NCBI GenBank assembly: GCA_022749755.1 | Contig: CM040446.1 | Location: 5,510,966-5,574,965 of the forward strand | DNA length: 64,000 nt | Source of the DNA: Azadirachta indica | Taxonomy: Eukaryota; Streptophyta; Magnoliopsida; Sapindales; Meliaceae | Direction: 5' to 3' | Shown here: positions 13,731 to 26,130 of the stretch, piece after piece | How positions within the stretch are numbered: the stretch's first letter is position 1 | How the letters are laid out: every line of letters begins with the position of its first letter | The notes under the pieces: model-generated | Told to the model about the DNA's origin: nothing | Database searches by the model: none | The model's input: only the letters and a program-made list of their open reading frames with translations | Position numbers and translations under genes: made by a program

Positions 13731-14800
13731 TGGACAATATTCATTCTTATTTAAAATAAATAAATAAAATTAGCATAAAGCACCATCTATACATTTTTTT
13801 CAATGAAATGGTATTTAAGTATTTAAATTTTTAATAGTTAATATTAATCAATAATATAACTAATTATTTTTATAATGAATATGCACTTATAAACGTCATA
13901 AATGAATATTAAATAAATATGTAAATAATGTCATCTGCCCTCCCACCTATTTTTTTTTTTTTTTTTAATTTACAACCCACGTATGAGCCAGACCATACGA
14001 CACTACACTTACTATACTGTACGGTACTGTACTGTACAGCTACCTGAGATTGACGAAGAGCTTGATTAAATCACCTGCATGGATATTAGTCTGTGGGAGT
14101 GTCTAGAATTTCTTGTGAATCATCATTTCTTTGAGAAAAATCAACCCTTGTATAAGTTCGGATTCCAGGGCCATGTCCACTGCAACCCCTCTCCCTCCCT
14201 TGTTGTTGTCTTCTTACTTTCCTTTGATGTTCTGTAAGTTCATACCTTTTTCTTTGAGGATTAGAAGACAGCTTATCCTTCTGCTGAAATGGATTTACTG
14301 TCTCCTTCACTAACTCTATGAGCTCATGTTATGAGTTGCAGTCACTTTGTATTGCTGTGGAGCAGTAATGTCTTGTTCTATTTCAGAATGACATCTTTTC
14401 AGCAATGATTGGCTTCTTCTTTGGAGGTTTATTCTTCCATTTCTTGAGAGCTTGTTTAAGACTTGAAGCAAGTTTTAAGGTAGTCCAACAAGTTCTGCTT
14501 ACTCTATGTGGAGTTCTAAAAGGTGATGGTAGGTTCTGAGATGGAGGGATTTGGATGATCAAGAGTTTTTTCAAGGAGGCTTGCCTGTAGTGCGAGGAAA
14601 GAAGCATTGAAGTTTATTGCCGGCAGACTTCTGTGTAAAGAATTCAAGATTTCAGTCCATAGTAGTTGAAGCTGAACCTTGATGGTTTCATCTGATATCT
14701 CAGTATCCGAAAACCGTTGAAGCAAAGGACAGGAGATTTCCTGCAGAAACATATGTTAGTTGTAGAAAATTAGAATTAAGCATCCAACAGAAGATTATTG

Positions 14801-14822
14801 TCTCTCTCTCTCTCTCTCTCTC
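14801..14822. repeat. (TC)n microsatellite
   Basis: About eleven TC dinucleotides inside an intron of the RIF1-like pseudogene. The short frames called across it on both strands are not genes. Confidence 0.9.
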
Positions 14823-17800
14823 TTATTCCTCCTCACTCTCTTGCTAAAATGAATTTGAGCAAAGGGAAAAAAAAAATTGGACAAATAAAATACGTTTACT
14901 TTCATCATCTTATTACTATTATTATTATTATTAGAAAAGATGGAGCACATTTTTACATTTTGAGAACTTCCCAAACTTAAAAACAAAGGAGTTAGTATAT
15001 ACTTTGTTTTGTCATGAGCACCATGAATACTACAACAAGCTTTGGAAAAAGTCTGCAGTACTGCTGAAAACAGTTCTGATAGACTAGTTTCAATCGCTCA
15101 ACAAAAGCATAAAGTAGATCTAAAAGCTTGACCAAAGAATCTTGTTAAGGAGTTTTTCCACTTAAAGTATGTACAACAGTTAGATTGAAATATGAAAGAA
15201 TATGTTGCTGCAAGCCAAGGCAACTAACGAAGCATGCCAAGGCAGAAAATACCCTGAGACTCAAAAAATAATGAAATAATTTAAAAGAAGAAACAATCCA
15301 ATCTCAAAGCATATGTTGATGGCATGAAGAAAACATACCTTGAAGTCATAGGACAAGCCGGCGGCTCTTCTCCTATCTTCATCCTTGACAACTTCATGAA
15401 TCTGGATACCACATGAATAATAAGCAGTGGCAATTAGAGGAAATGATTATTTCCACTCATGTTTATAAAAATAAGATTCATTGGGAATTCAACATTCTAA
15501 CTTTAACTCTCAATATATTTGATTGTTTCACTTCAAAATGCCAACGCTAAGGCACTAAACCTCTGTCTTTTGTTAGAAAAAACCACTCGTGAAAATACTA
15601 GGCTAAGCAAAATGCATCTCATTGAAAATTTAGATAATTTCAATCAGGACAGGGTTGACAGGACTTGGGTTGGTGTTAAAATCTCAGGAGTGCGCCTGTA
15701 ACACTTCTGAGAATAATGAAAAGTTTCCTAATTTCTCATCTTCTCATCGGTTAATCATGGGTCTACCTTTCTAGCTCTGAAATATTTACAGACTGTGCTA
15801 GATTTCCATTGACTGGGATTCACCAAATCTCATTTTGCTACGTATCAGACATTAATCTAGCCAAAGCTTCTAAAAATTTTGGCTTGAAACGATATAGATT
15901 GGCCCAACCTCAGTACTACCCTGACTCCATGAGATAGCAGCCAGCCAAGCCAGCTTTGCCAGACAGCTTAATGTTGAGAAACAAGAATAAAACATCATAT
16001 ATAAAATTCAAAATGAACACAAGTTGGATAGGAGGTAGTTCCTCGCAAAAAGAACTACCAAACAACTTAAATCTGACATTTAGAGGTTGCACCTCCAATG
16101 AATAAATGCTTTAGAATAAAGAAAGTAAGCAATTACCTGGCAGCTAGTTCAGGAATACTACTGATTCGACTGGGAATATTATAGCCAATGTCATGTTTAT
16201 TTTTGGTTGGCCCTGAACGAACTTCTGAAGTAGTGAGATGTTGCAGGATGCATATCAAAACATCTCCAGATAAGCATAGAATATTAAGATACTGATCCCT
16301 GTAACTTGGATCAACTTCCATACTTAGATCACACATGAAGGTACTATTATCAAGGCACCTACTTAATGTAGAACACAACCCATCAGGGAAACTGATTCCA
16401 TGAAGTTTGGAGGCACAAACAGAACCATAAAGTGACTTCCACACTTCAATAACTTGTTCAAGCTCAAGTTTTCTCTGTGACGGAACAATAGATTTTTCCA
16501 AGAAGCTCGTAACTTCAATTGCACTGGAGTTTTCCAAGAGGCGAGAGCATACAGCAAATGGGTAGGAAAAAAGATGGAAAATAGAAAAATAATCGATAGC
16601 GTCAAAATCTGTTTTTATTTTTGAAAGATCCTTCTCACTGTCAATCCAATCTCTCAGCCCTTTTGTTATCACCATCCATATTTGCAAGTAGCTATATCTT
16701 GTGTGTTTATACAGAAAACCAATAGTGGCCAGAAGAATTCCCAGTGGATGATATGACGAAAATATAAATTTAAAAAACTTTCAAGATCGCTCTAGAAAAA
16801 AATCCATTTGGGGTGTACCAAAAGTTGACTGAACCAACACACATATATAAATGACAATTAAATAAACCACTGGTGAAATCATATCCATGTAACTGAATAA
16901 AAACCGAGAACTTTTTCATATCCGGTATTATTACTGGATAGCAGGTTTTCAATGTACTTGAGGTCTAATGCTCCCATGTAAAGAGAAGGTCCCAATATAG
17001 AAGGTTCTAACTCCTCAGTAAAAGCCCCTACAAACAACAGAGGAGCATGATGCGTGTAATTACTACCACTTCCTTCTGAATATATATCTTCAAATAACTT
17101 CCTTGTGAACTTCAATATTGAGTTCAAACACAACATAATATCTTTATAATAGATGGACAGATTTTTGAACTCCTTCTCTACTCCTTTTAAAACAGATCTA
17201 TATATCCTTAATGCAGCATCACATGCTAAATTTCTTTCTTCATAGGAGCTTTACCTGTTGACACGTGAGTGGCAATAATATTAATTATGCTCATGAAGGA
17301 ATCCAACTGACTAAGATCCTATGGCAACCAATGTGATTGGATATTGCTTCCATGAGCATCGACCAGATATTGAAGGTCCGAGCATAGAGGTTCTAGCTGA
17401 TAAATGATGGGTTACCAAGCCAGTCGTGTCACAGTTCATATCTTTACACTTTGCTAATATAAAACCATCAAGCAGTTCAAGACACAGATTCCACAACAAA
17501 CTATTCTTACCATAAGGTCCAATTTGAATAACTGCTTCCAAGATGGAATCTAACACCAGTTTCCTCACTGATGGGCAGTTAATAGAGGTATCAAGTTTAT
17601 GTAGCAGATAACACCATGTTTTCACGCAGGATGAGTGAACAGATAACTCACATTTACTCGAAATGATGCCTATGAGAGGTGTCATTATGAGGCTTCTGCT
17701 TTTGGGCAATTCATTTTCTTCAATGTCATGAATATTCATTCTAGGTGTTTTCACTTTTTGGGGGCCATTCTCCATGACTGTGTTTAGCTCACAAGATAGT

Positions 17801-18209
17801 ACTAGCAGCTGAATAAGAGAATCAATAAGACCTTCCCAGGCAACCTGAAAATCAAAGCATAGAACATTTTACAAGGACAAGTAATATCCAGATCTCATGG
17901 GCTGATTCTCAAATAGAAGAATGAAAACATATATCACGAAGAATTGGGTATTAGCAATAGATTGCCGATCAGGCCAGAGTATTAATTAGACAACTTAATG
18001 CGAGCCGGCCTCAACTTGAAACTTTAGATGATAAGATATCCTCATATGAAGTAGCAAATTATCATGTTTTTTCCTCTAACTCCCTTTTCTTTGTTCCAAG
18101 TACTGCACACACATCATCAAATAAGGCTCATATGGAGCATCTCGTGGCTCTACTTTAGGGAGTCAAACCAGTTGAGGGCAGACAGGGATTTAATAGGGAC
18201 AAGATGAAC

Positions 18210-18248
<39 letters not shown>

Positions 18249-18249
18249 C
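18210..18249. repeat. Compound (GT)n(AT)n microsatellite
   Basis: About nine GT units run straight into about ten AT units. It lies in the RIF1-like pseudogene interval from which an exon appears to be missing. Confidence 0.9.
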
Positions 18250-21200
18250 AAGAATTTTCACTAATAAATTTGGTAATCATAACCATTAAGTTACCATAAA
18301 GATGATTATCCCGCACAAAATTTCAGAGCTCACAGGAAACCTTTTTGGCGTGTAGATGTTCAGATGCCTTGTTGTTTTACATTGGAAAATGCATGTGGAA
18401 ATTGGATGACTATTGAAGCAAACAACAAGTCTCCATTTGGAGCAGTCAATTAAAAAAGTATAAAGGTAAGAGTCAACCAATTGATCCAAATATTAGCATT
18501 AGGTTCAATTAATTGAACCCAATAGAGTGTTACCCAATCTCTTATGTTTGTGAAAAGATATGAGATTGGCAATTTGTGCATGCTTCAGCTTCCAATGAGT
18601 GCCGCTACTCAGATAAAAGATGCTATGAGTTTCATTTTAAACATATAATGTTTTTTATAACTCAGCAATAATAGTGCAAGTTATATTTATCATACGGTTT
18701 CCACTCTAGTTTTAATTATAAATCAAACCTTCCAAGATTTTACTTCTAAAACATAATATTGGTTATGGTAAAGAATAATTCAGTTTAGAATGAAGAATTT
18801 TTTTATAAACAAGTCATTTAAAAGTTTAGCCTCAAGGATTCACAATACAAAAATAATGTTTAAGGAATCGATAATGTAATGGAAGCTAATAATATATTAA
18901 TTGAAATCGTACATGGAACAAAGGGTACACAAAAGCTACCTAGACAATATAACCATTTAGATGATGCTGTTCTCTATATTAGACACAGGGTACCAATGGG
19001 CTCTCTAGAGACCTATCTGTGTTTGATAATTAATCTTTGGTAAAAATAAGTGTTATAGAAGAAAAAAAAAATGAGCTCATTGGTACTACATCTTGGATAC
19101 AGCTAGTGTAGGAAGAAAAATTGTAGAATTGATCTTCAACATACACCTTTCTGACATGTCCCTTTCTTTCTTATCAATGCTGAGAAGCCTTCTACATATT
19201 GGAGGAGCCCATATATGTGAAAATTCTCTCATCTTTTCACTTAATTGAGCTGCTAACTTCATCACAGCCTATTACAAAACATCAAAGAGTTAGTATTGAA
19301 GACGATGTAGTATTTTCTACTGTAAATGCAACTCATCGATTAAAAATTTAGTACCTCTCAAGCATTACTCAAATGAACAACATATATGTTCCATGCTAAA
19401 GATAATAATAACAGTTAGTTGTAATCTGTGAAAATCAAGAATTAATTTGTACACGCTAGCACACATCACAGGTTTGCATCTTTCGTTCATTTAAATATTA
19501 GAACTGGTCTTATATTTGTCATTGTAAGTATACATGCATTATTCATCATTAAGATCTGTGCTTGCAATAATATAACTGTAACTAATGAAAATGGTTAATG
19601 TGGGAGCTAGAATCTTGCCAAGCGGCCACACCCTGCCAAGTGCCCAACATACAGTAAAATGACAAAAAATTCCCTTATGACCCAAAAAGAAATGAGTGAT
19701 AAATAATATAAGGCAGAACAGAGGGAAGCAAGCCTTAAATGAACGATTTGTTGGAAGGAATTAAAATATTGAAAAATATCCAAAATTGTTATAAAAAGGA
19801 ATCATTAACAATTGAAGGGATTAACAAAGACTGCTAAAGATAGCCCTAATATAATAATGTGGCATGAAATTAGGCAAACAGATAAGAGTCGGACGATGAG
19901 GCATTAATTTTAAGGTTCAAAAAAAGTCAAACCACACACATTGAAAATCACGGCCCAAAGGTCTCAGATGTTGTATCAATTTAGTGATAGTTTTGAATTA
20001 TGGGAATGAGTTATTTCCCTCCAGAATTTACTAATAAATACCCCTAATTTTAAATTTTGGGACAACTAATCATACTCTCTTTCGAGTTAAATCTTTTCTC
20101 TCTTATTTTTCTTTTCATGAATGAGTAAAACACTATCTAACTTACGCACCAGAGATTCTTTGCAAGTTCTCAATTTCTTTCAGAAGAAGCTAAAAACTCA
20201 AGAGAGAAATCGGCCAGGTTGAACGAAGATTTGGCAGAGTGAACTAATCATGAAACTTTGAAATCATTGTGAATTTACAATGAATATACTTGTCTTAGTG
20301 AAGTAGAATACTTTAATGACAGGATTCATATATTGGGATAGCATCATTAGTAGAATGTTCAATACAAGATTCCTTTGTTCAAATAGACACCCATAATTAT
20401 GTAACTTCTCAAATTCAGGAGTTTAAGATCAATCCTCACTTTTTTTGCTAGGCAGAAAGAATGACCTGTAACACAATGCTACAAAAAAAAATATCCAGGT
20501 TTATGAATGAACATATTAGTTGATTTATACACATTGAATTTCTCTCAAGTACCACTAGAAGAAGCCAGGCACCACCCATGAGCCCCACATCCTTTTCTGT
20601 GCAGAAAAAAGAATTGTCAAGCAGAATACTACATCTTGTTTGTATATTTTTATTAAAGGCGAAGATATATTGGAATTCACTGACATATCTTTCATGTTAT
20701 GGTAAATAAGAAAATTTACTTAATCAGTTTACGCTTCCATGTATTCCAAAAGAACAAACAATTCAAATGGAATCTGTGGCAACTAATTGGACCTGCATAG
20801 CCTCAAATGTTATTGACAAAGAACCCATAGGATGGTCAAGGGCATGAACTACTGCCTACAACACTGAACGGAAGTGGGCAGCAAGAAATGATGCCTCCAA
20901 ATTTTGGATAGATATACACCATGCACCTAAATTACAGACTGTCTGCAATTAAAAGATGAACCAGTCAGAATCCTTTAATCAAAGTGGGCTGCAAAAGAGA
21001 GCAGACAGCCACTATTCAGTGGCACAAAATTACCTTCATTTTTAGAGCCATAATTTGTTTGGTTAGTGACTGTAAAAACCAAACTGGCATCATCCACTAG
21101 AATATGAAAACAAACAAAATGTCTCAGTACAGAACCCCTTGTCAGTTGATAGACAAAGAAAAAGAAGAGGTTGGATCCCAACATGAATTTGCAGTTTAAA

Positions 21201-21885
21201 TCCCCGTAAGTTAGACATAAATTCAAAGGAGATAGAATCTGTCAAATAAGATGATCAAGTACGCTAAATATCACCAAAAACTGGAATATTCAGAGTAAGA
21301 ACTAAGCATGCATAGCCAAAATTGTGGCAACAAGGGATGGATGGTATATCATGAATCCCAAACACTTCAAAGCCAGAACCGCACTGAATAAAATAAAAAA
21401 ACTAAAAATTTTAAAAAAAATGAATTAACTCACGACCAATCCAATCACTGAAATTTTAAAAAAATCCATATTTAATTCTTACATTTCTTCATTGGCCTCA
21501 GTGATATCAGCGACAATTGAAGCAATCAGACAAGGAGTCTTTTGAGCGAGGGCGTGAATTGAAGATGAATTGGTATTGGACTGTTCTTGGAAGTGCAAGA
21601 GAGAAGACTACCCGAATGATTTTTCGATTTGACGCTTGAAGATATTAAACATTTGATTTATTCCAGTTGATCTGAGGAAGTCGGCATCGTTGCAAATGAT
21701 TTTGGGAATTGACTGGAGAAAGAAACCATAATTTTGAATAATTGAGATTGGATGCAATTTTCGCGCCCCAAAGCGGTTCTGATACTGGTCTAGGGACTTG
21801 GCGCGCCTTAGTTGAGAGCCTGTTTGGCTAAGTGGATATTTGTACTCCAGTTGAGAATAGAAGATGAATTCACAAATAAAGATCA

Positions 21886-21894
21886 TATTTTTAA
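21886..21894. repeat. Left 9-bp target-site duplication of the foldback element
   Basis: TATTTTTAA directly precedes the element start (GGAAATTGACA) and is repeated exactly at 23687-23695 after the element end. A 9-bp duplication is typical of Mutator-like transposons. Confidence 0.65.
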
Positions 21895-23686
21895 GGAAAT
21901 TGACATTTTTCCCTCTAACGTTTGGTCTAATAGGTAAATATTTTTCTAATATTTGAGAAAAGGCAAATATCCTTGATATTTGTATAAATAGGCAGATATC
22001 TAAATTTTTATTTCCGTTAGTTAGTCGATTAGTTTATTATAATTTATGTCCCTTATTTTTTATATAATAATATTTTAATATATATTTTTTATTTCAATAT
22101 AATATTTTTTACTCCCTATTTTAATATTTTTCACAGTATAAATTTTTTAAATATAATAATTTAGTATATATTTAATATTTTTTTCATAATATACTCAAAA
22201 CTAAATACATTTTTAATTTGTTATTTCAATAGAAAATTTGAAAAATAAAATATTATTAAAAAAAATTGAAACAATAAGTTACATTAAACTCATATTAAAA
22301 TATTTTAAACTCGTGTTAAAATATTTATATCTTTTTTTTCTTTTTTCTACAATAAATTTGATGTTTAATTGTTAAAAGAATTTTGAAATATATTTTATCA
22401 TTTTATTTTTATATTAATATTTTTTTATTTAAAAGATTATATTAAATTTATTATATTTTCTTGAGAAAAATTATGAAAATATAAATAAAAAAGTAAAAAA
22501 AGAAAAAAAAATTTTAATATCATTTGTTAATATAATTAGTAATTAAATATATTTTATATTCTTATTAACCAATATAATTTAATTTTAATTAAAAAATAGA
22601 AAAATAAGAAAATTTTTTATTATTTTTTTTTTTTGTAATATATATATATAACATGTATTTATTATTTATATTTTTATATATTTTTATAAAAAATAATAAA
22701 TTTAGCATAATTTTTAAATAAATATATTAGATGTAAAAATAAAACGTTAAAAAATATTTCAATTAAATTTTTTAATAATTAAATATTTATTATTATAAAA
22801 GTGAAAGTAAAATATTAGAAATATTTTAACATATGAGTATGACTTATTTGATTATTTAAATTTTTTTAATAATTATATTTTTTAAAAATTTTTATTAAAA
22901 TAACAAATTAAAACATTTATTTATTCTTGAATATATTGTAAAAAAATATTAAAAAAAATGAAAATATAAACAATAAATACATGTTATATATATTACAAAT
23001 AAAAATAATCAAAAATTTTCTTCTTTTTCTATTTTTAATTAAAATTAAATTATATTGATTATTAAGAATATAAAATATATTTAATTATAAAATATATTTA
23101 TATTTTCATAATTTTTCTCAAAGAAAAATATAATAAATTTAATATAGTATTTTAAATAAAAATATTAATATAAGAATAAAATGTTAAAATATATTTCAAA
23201 ATTTTTTTAACAATTAAATATTAAATTTATTGCAGAAAAAAGAAAAAAAGGATATAAATATTTTAACATGAATTTAAAATATTTTAATATGAATTTAATT
23301 TAACTCATTGTTTAAATTTTTAAATAATATTTTAGTTTTCAAATTTTCTATTGAAATAACAAATTAAAAATGTATTTAGTCTTGAGTATATTATAAAAAA
23401 AATATTAAATATGTATTTAATTGTTATATTTAAAAAAATTATATTGTAAAAAATATTAAAATAGGGAGTAAAGTGTTATATTGAAATAAAATATATATCA
23501 AAGTATTATTATATAAAAGATGAGGGACATAAATAATAATAAATTAACTGGCCGACTAACATAAATAAAAATTAAGGAGTATTTACCTATTTATTCAAAC
23601 ATAAAGAGGGCATCTGTCTTTTGTCGAACATTAGCGAGATATTTATTTATTAGACCAAACCTCAGGGGAAAAAATGTCAATATCCC
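21895..23686. mobile_element. 1.8-kb foldback element, Mutator-like MITE
   Basis: The whole element is close to one large inverted repeat. The left end GGAAATTGACATTTTTCCC pairs with the reverse complement of the right end (GGGATATTGACATTTTTTCC), and ggtttggtctaataaat-type sequence follows on both sides. Internal matches continue: 'atgtcccttattttttata' at about 22046 against 'tataaaagatgagggacat' at about 23511, and 'tactccctattttaatat' at about 22110 against its complement at about 23452. Only the short centre (about 22,700-22,900) is unpaired. Exact 9-bp repeats flank it. It encodes no transposase, so it would need one in trans. It inserted just upstream of the RIF1-like pseudogene start. 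Confidence 0.75.
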
Positions 23687-23695
23687 TATTTTTAA
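23687..23695. repeat. Right 9-bp target-site duplication of the foldback element
   Basis: TATTTTTAA, identical to 21886-21894. The sequence is AT-only, so chance identity is possible, but it falls exactly at both ends of the inverted repeat. Confidence 0.65.
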
Positions 23696-25702
23696 ATAAA
23701 ATTATTTTATAACTTGTCATAATTAATCAAAAATAATAAATTATTCTTATTTGAAATATTAAGAATTAAATAAGTCACTTAATAAAATTATTTTGTAACT
23801 TATAAAATTAAATTTTTTTAAATTTGAAAACTTTGGAAAAATAATTTTTTACAAGAAGCAATTTAAGTTTAATTAATTATCATAATTCAATTCATATTAA
23901 TTTAAATATTTCTATAAATTTTTATTAGTATAATAATACAAAAATCTTTTATACAAACTGCTGAATATAAGTTAATGTAATATTAATGTGTGATTGTCAT
24001 ATGGTCTAAATTTTTTATTCTAAATTAATTATATTATTTTTTTTTTTTTTATTCAACCAATATTATATGTCATATTAATTTTTATATATTAGTTTGGATA
24101 AAAAGATTATATTTTTAATATTATTTTTTTAAGTTTATTCACTTGATGAATTTATTTAATTTTTAAGTTTATTAGTTAATAAAACTACTTATTTTATTTT
24201 TAAAATTAAATTAATGTTTTTATAAGTAATTATTAAAATTATCAAATAGTATTATACATAGTAACCCAAACTCTTTAATTTTTTAGGTGTTTATGTCGAT
24301 AAATTATTATTTTTTATTTTTGACGAAAAAATAATTTTAATTAATTGTGGCAAGTTGTAAAATAATTTTAATTTTTTAAATAAATTACAATAATAATATT
24401 TTATTTCTATTATTTTTTTATATAACTTCCTATCGTGCATTTTTAAATATTATATAAAAAATAATTATATGTGTTATTTTACATAATATCAGCTAACTTT
24501 TTTATATTTTTATTAGTTTAATTCAAATATTTTAAATTTAAATTATATTGTGTTTTTATACTCTGACTTGAACAATTTTATAAATAATTATTAAAATAAA
24601 TGGTCAAATTTTGTTTATTAGCTACCTTTTGCTTCTTTTAGAAAAATAAATTATTTTTAATTGAGCAATTTGGCTTTTTGAAGTTTAAAAAATAAAACTA
24701 AATTGCTTTCTCTCTAAAAGAAAATATTATGTTAGTTGTTACTATATATTGTATATTTTTACGTTAGTAAAAAAAATATAAAAATAAAAGGAAAAAATAT
24801 ATATGAAATATATGATGAAATTTAATCGGATAAAATCAACTGCCACCTCAATTTATGAGAATAAAAATAAAAAAAATTATATAAGAGTTCTAGTAGATTT
24901 TTGATATATTTTTTATAGTACCTCCATTTATAATTTTTTTCAAAAAAAGAAAAACAAATTTATAGATAATCAAGCTTGTATTTTTAATATAATTGTATTT
25001 CTTATTATTAATCATTAAATAATTTAAGCAATTTAAATACATTTAACTTTTCTTTCACTGATTTCATACAATAACATCAACCAAAAATTATAATCTTCTC
25101 CCTTCCCTTCCTGATTCCATTCCAATTCTCATTTCATTGCTTCGAAAGTCAATTTTTGCACAATTTGTATTCTTAAAAATATCCACTCTTCCCCCGTGAA
25201 GGAAGATTCTCAAAAGTTTTAGTAATTAAAGGTGTGTTTAGATCTTTCTAGCGAAAAAAATGTTTGTTTAAAAAATCTTAAAATAGTAAATAATCATTTC
25301 AAACATCAATACTTGATTTTAAAAATATTTATGGAAGTTTCAATTTATTAAAAATGACAATTATATTTTTTTTAATAATTATTATTTAACCAAGAATACC
25401 TATTAAATCTTTAAAATTTGATGAAATATAATACATTTATTTAAAATACATTAATAAAATAAATAATAATTTATTTTTAGCACACAAGTAATAAAATATG
25501 TATTAACATATTATGTTTATAAATAATATATTTTATTTTTATTATATTATATATATTTTAGTTATGTATAAATATATTTTATCTAAATTATAATATAATT
25601 ATAAAAAAAATTTATTATAATTATTTTTTTTTTTTATATTAATATTTATTTATACTTTATTTTATTTATCTTTTAATAGTAATTAATATTTAATATTTAT
25701 TA
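23696..25702. other. Very AT-rich spacer
   Basis: Long runs of A and T, with no open frame of coding character on either strand. A patch at 25080-25200 is less AT-biased but has no gene features I can name. Confidence 0.65.
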
Positions 25703-26130
25703 GTGTCCGTTTGGTTTAATTTTTTTATTAGGCAAAAGGACTTTTTTAACGATAAAAAAATCTTTTTAAAATTTTTAATGTCGTTTGATTAAAAATAAAA
25801 AAAAATTTCGAAAATTAAAAAAATTATTTTTCTTTTATTAGAAAAAATTTAAAATTTAAATTTTTGGCAATAGAACTTCTCCAACTTTTTTAAAAAGTAA
25901 ACTTGTATAAAATATCTTTATTTTATTTTAAAAAATTTTATGTTATTTATTTAAAATAAGACATTAAAAGTTTATTTATTAAAGAATTATTCAAATTTTT
26001 TTCAAAAGTTATTTATAATAACCAAAGATTAATAAACTTTTGTTAAAAACTCTACTTATAAAAATTTTAAGAATAAAAGCTCTATTTTAAAAAGTTTAAT
26101 TTGAAAAACTATACTAAATAAACTCTTAAT
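25703..26130. mobile_element. Dispersed MITE copy A (cgtttggttt family)
   Basis: Begins near gtgtccgtttggtttaat and ends near aactatactaaataaactc. It aligns along its length with 45070-45495 in the same orientation: shared blocks include ttattttaaaa, aaaagttattt-taataacc, aataaactttt-ttaaaaa and attttaaaaagtttaatttgaaaa. Terminal sequences are weak inverted repeats around a CGTTT core, which suggests a hAT-like MITE, but I could not fix a target duplication. Confidence 0.6.

Larger units (their letters stand above)
14086..21652 (-). pseudogene. RIF1: Decayed plant RIF1-like gene (Rif1 N-terminal HEAT-type domain)
   Basis: RIF1 proteins act in telomere maintenance and replication timing; this copy cannot make one. 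Recognisable exons, in gene order, are 21483-21652, about 21320-21383, 21034-21096, 20793-20942, 19147-19268, about 16800-17846, 16137-16691, 15339-15401 and about 14086-14740. Family-like blocks include ALKCLGFMIYHPSLVA, LEASFLAAHFRSVL, KMREFSHIWAPPI, LHKLDTSINCPSVRKLVLD, LSQLDSFMSIINI and, near the end, SGHGPGIRTYT. Lesions: in-frame TAG at 21608-21610, 20856-20858, 17319-17321, 14516-14518 and 14504-14506; frameshifts near 21070, 17330, 17240, 16893, 14485 and 14320; and no exon visible between 19146 and 17847, where the family has conserved sequence. Exon 16137-16691 is still open for 184 codons. Identity comes from remembered family motifs. The pseudogene call rests on several independent stops inside conserved blocks. 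Confidence 0.8.

Noticed and set aside
19590..20280. Possible solo LTR in a RIF1-like intron
   Set aside because: The patch is less AT-rich and looks inserted, but I could not find matching ends, a target duplication or a primer-binding site.
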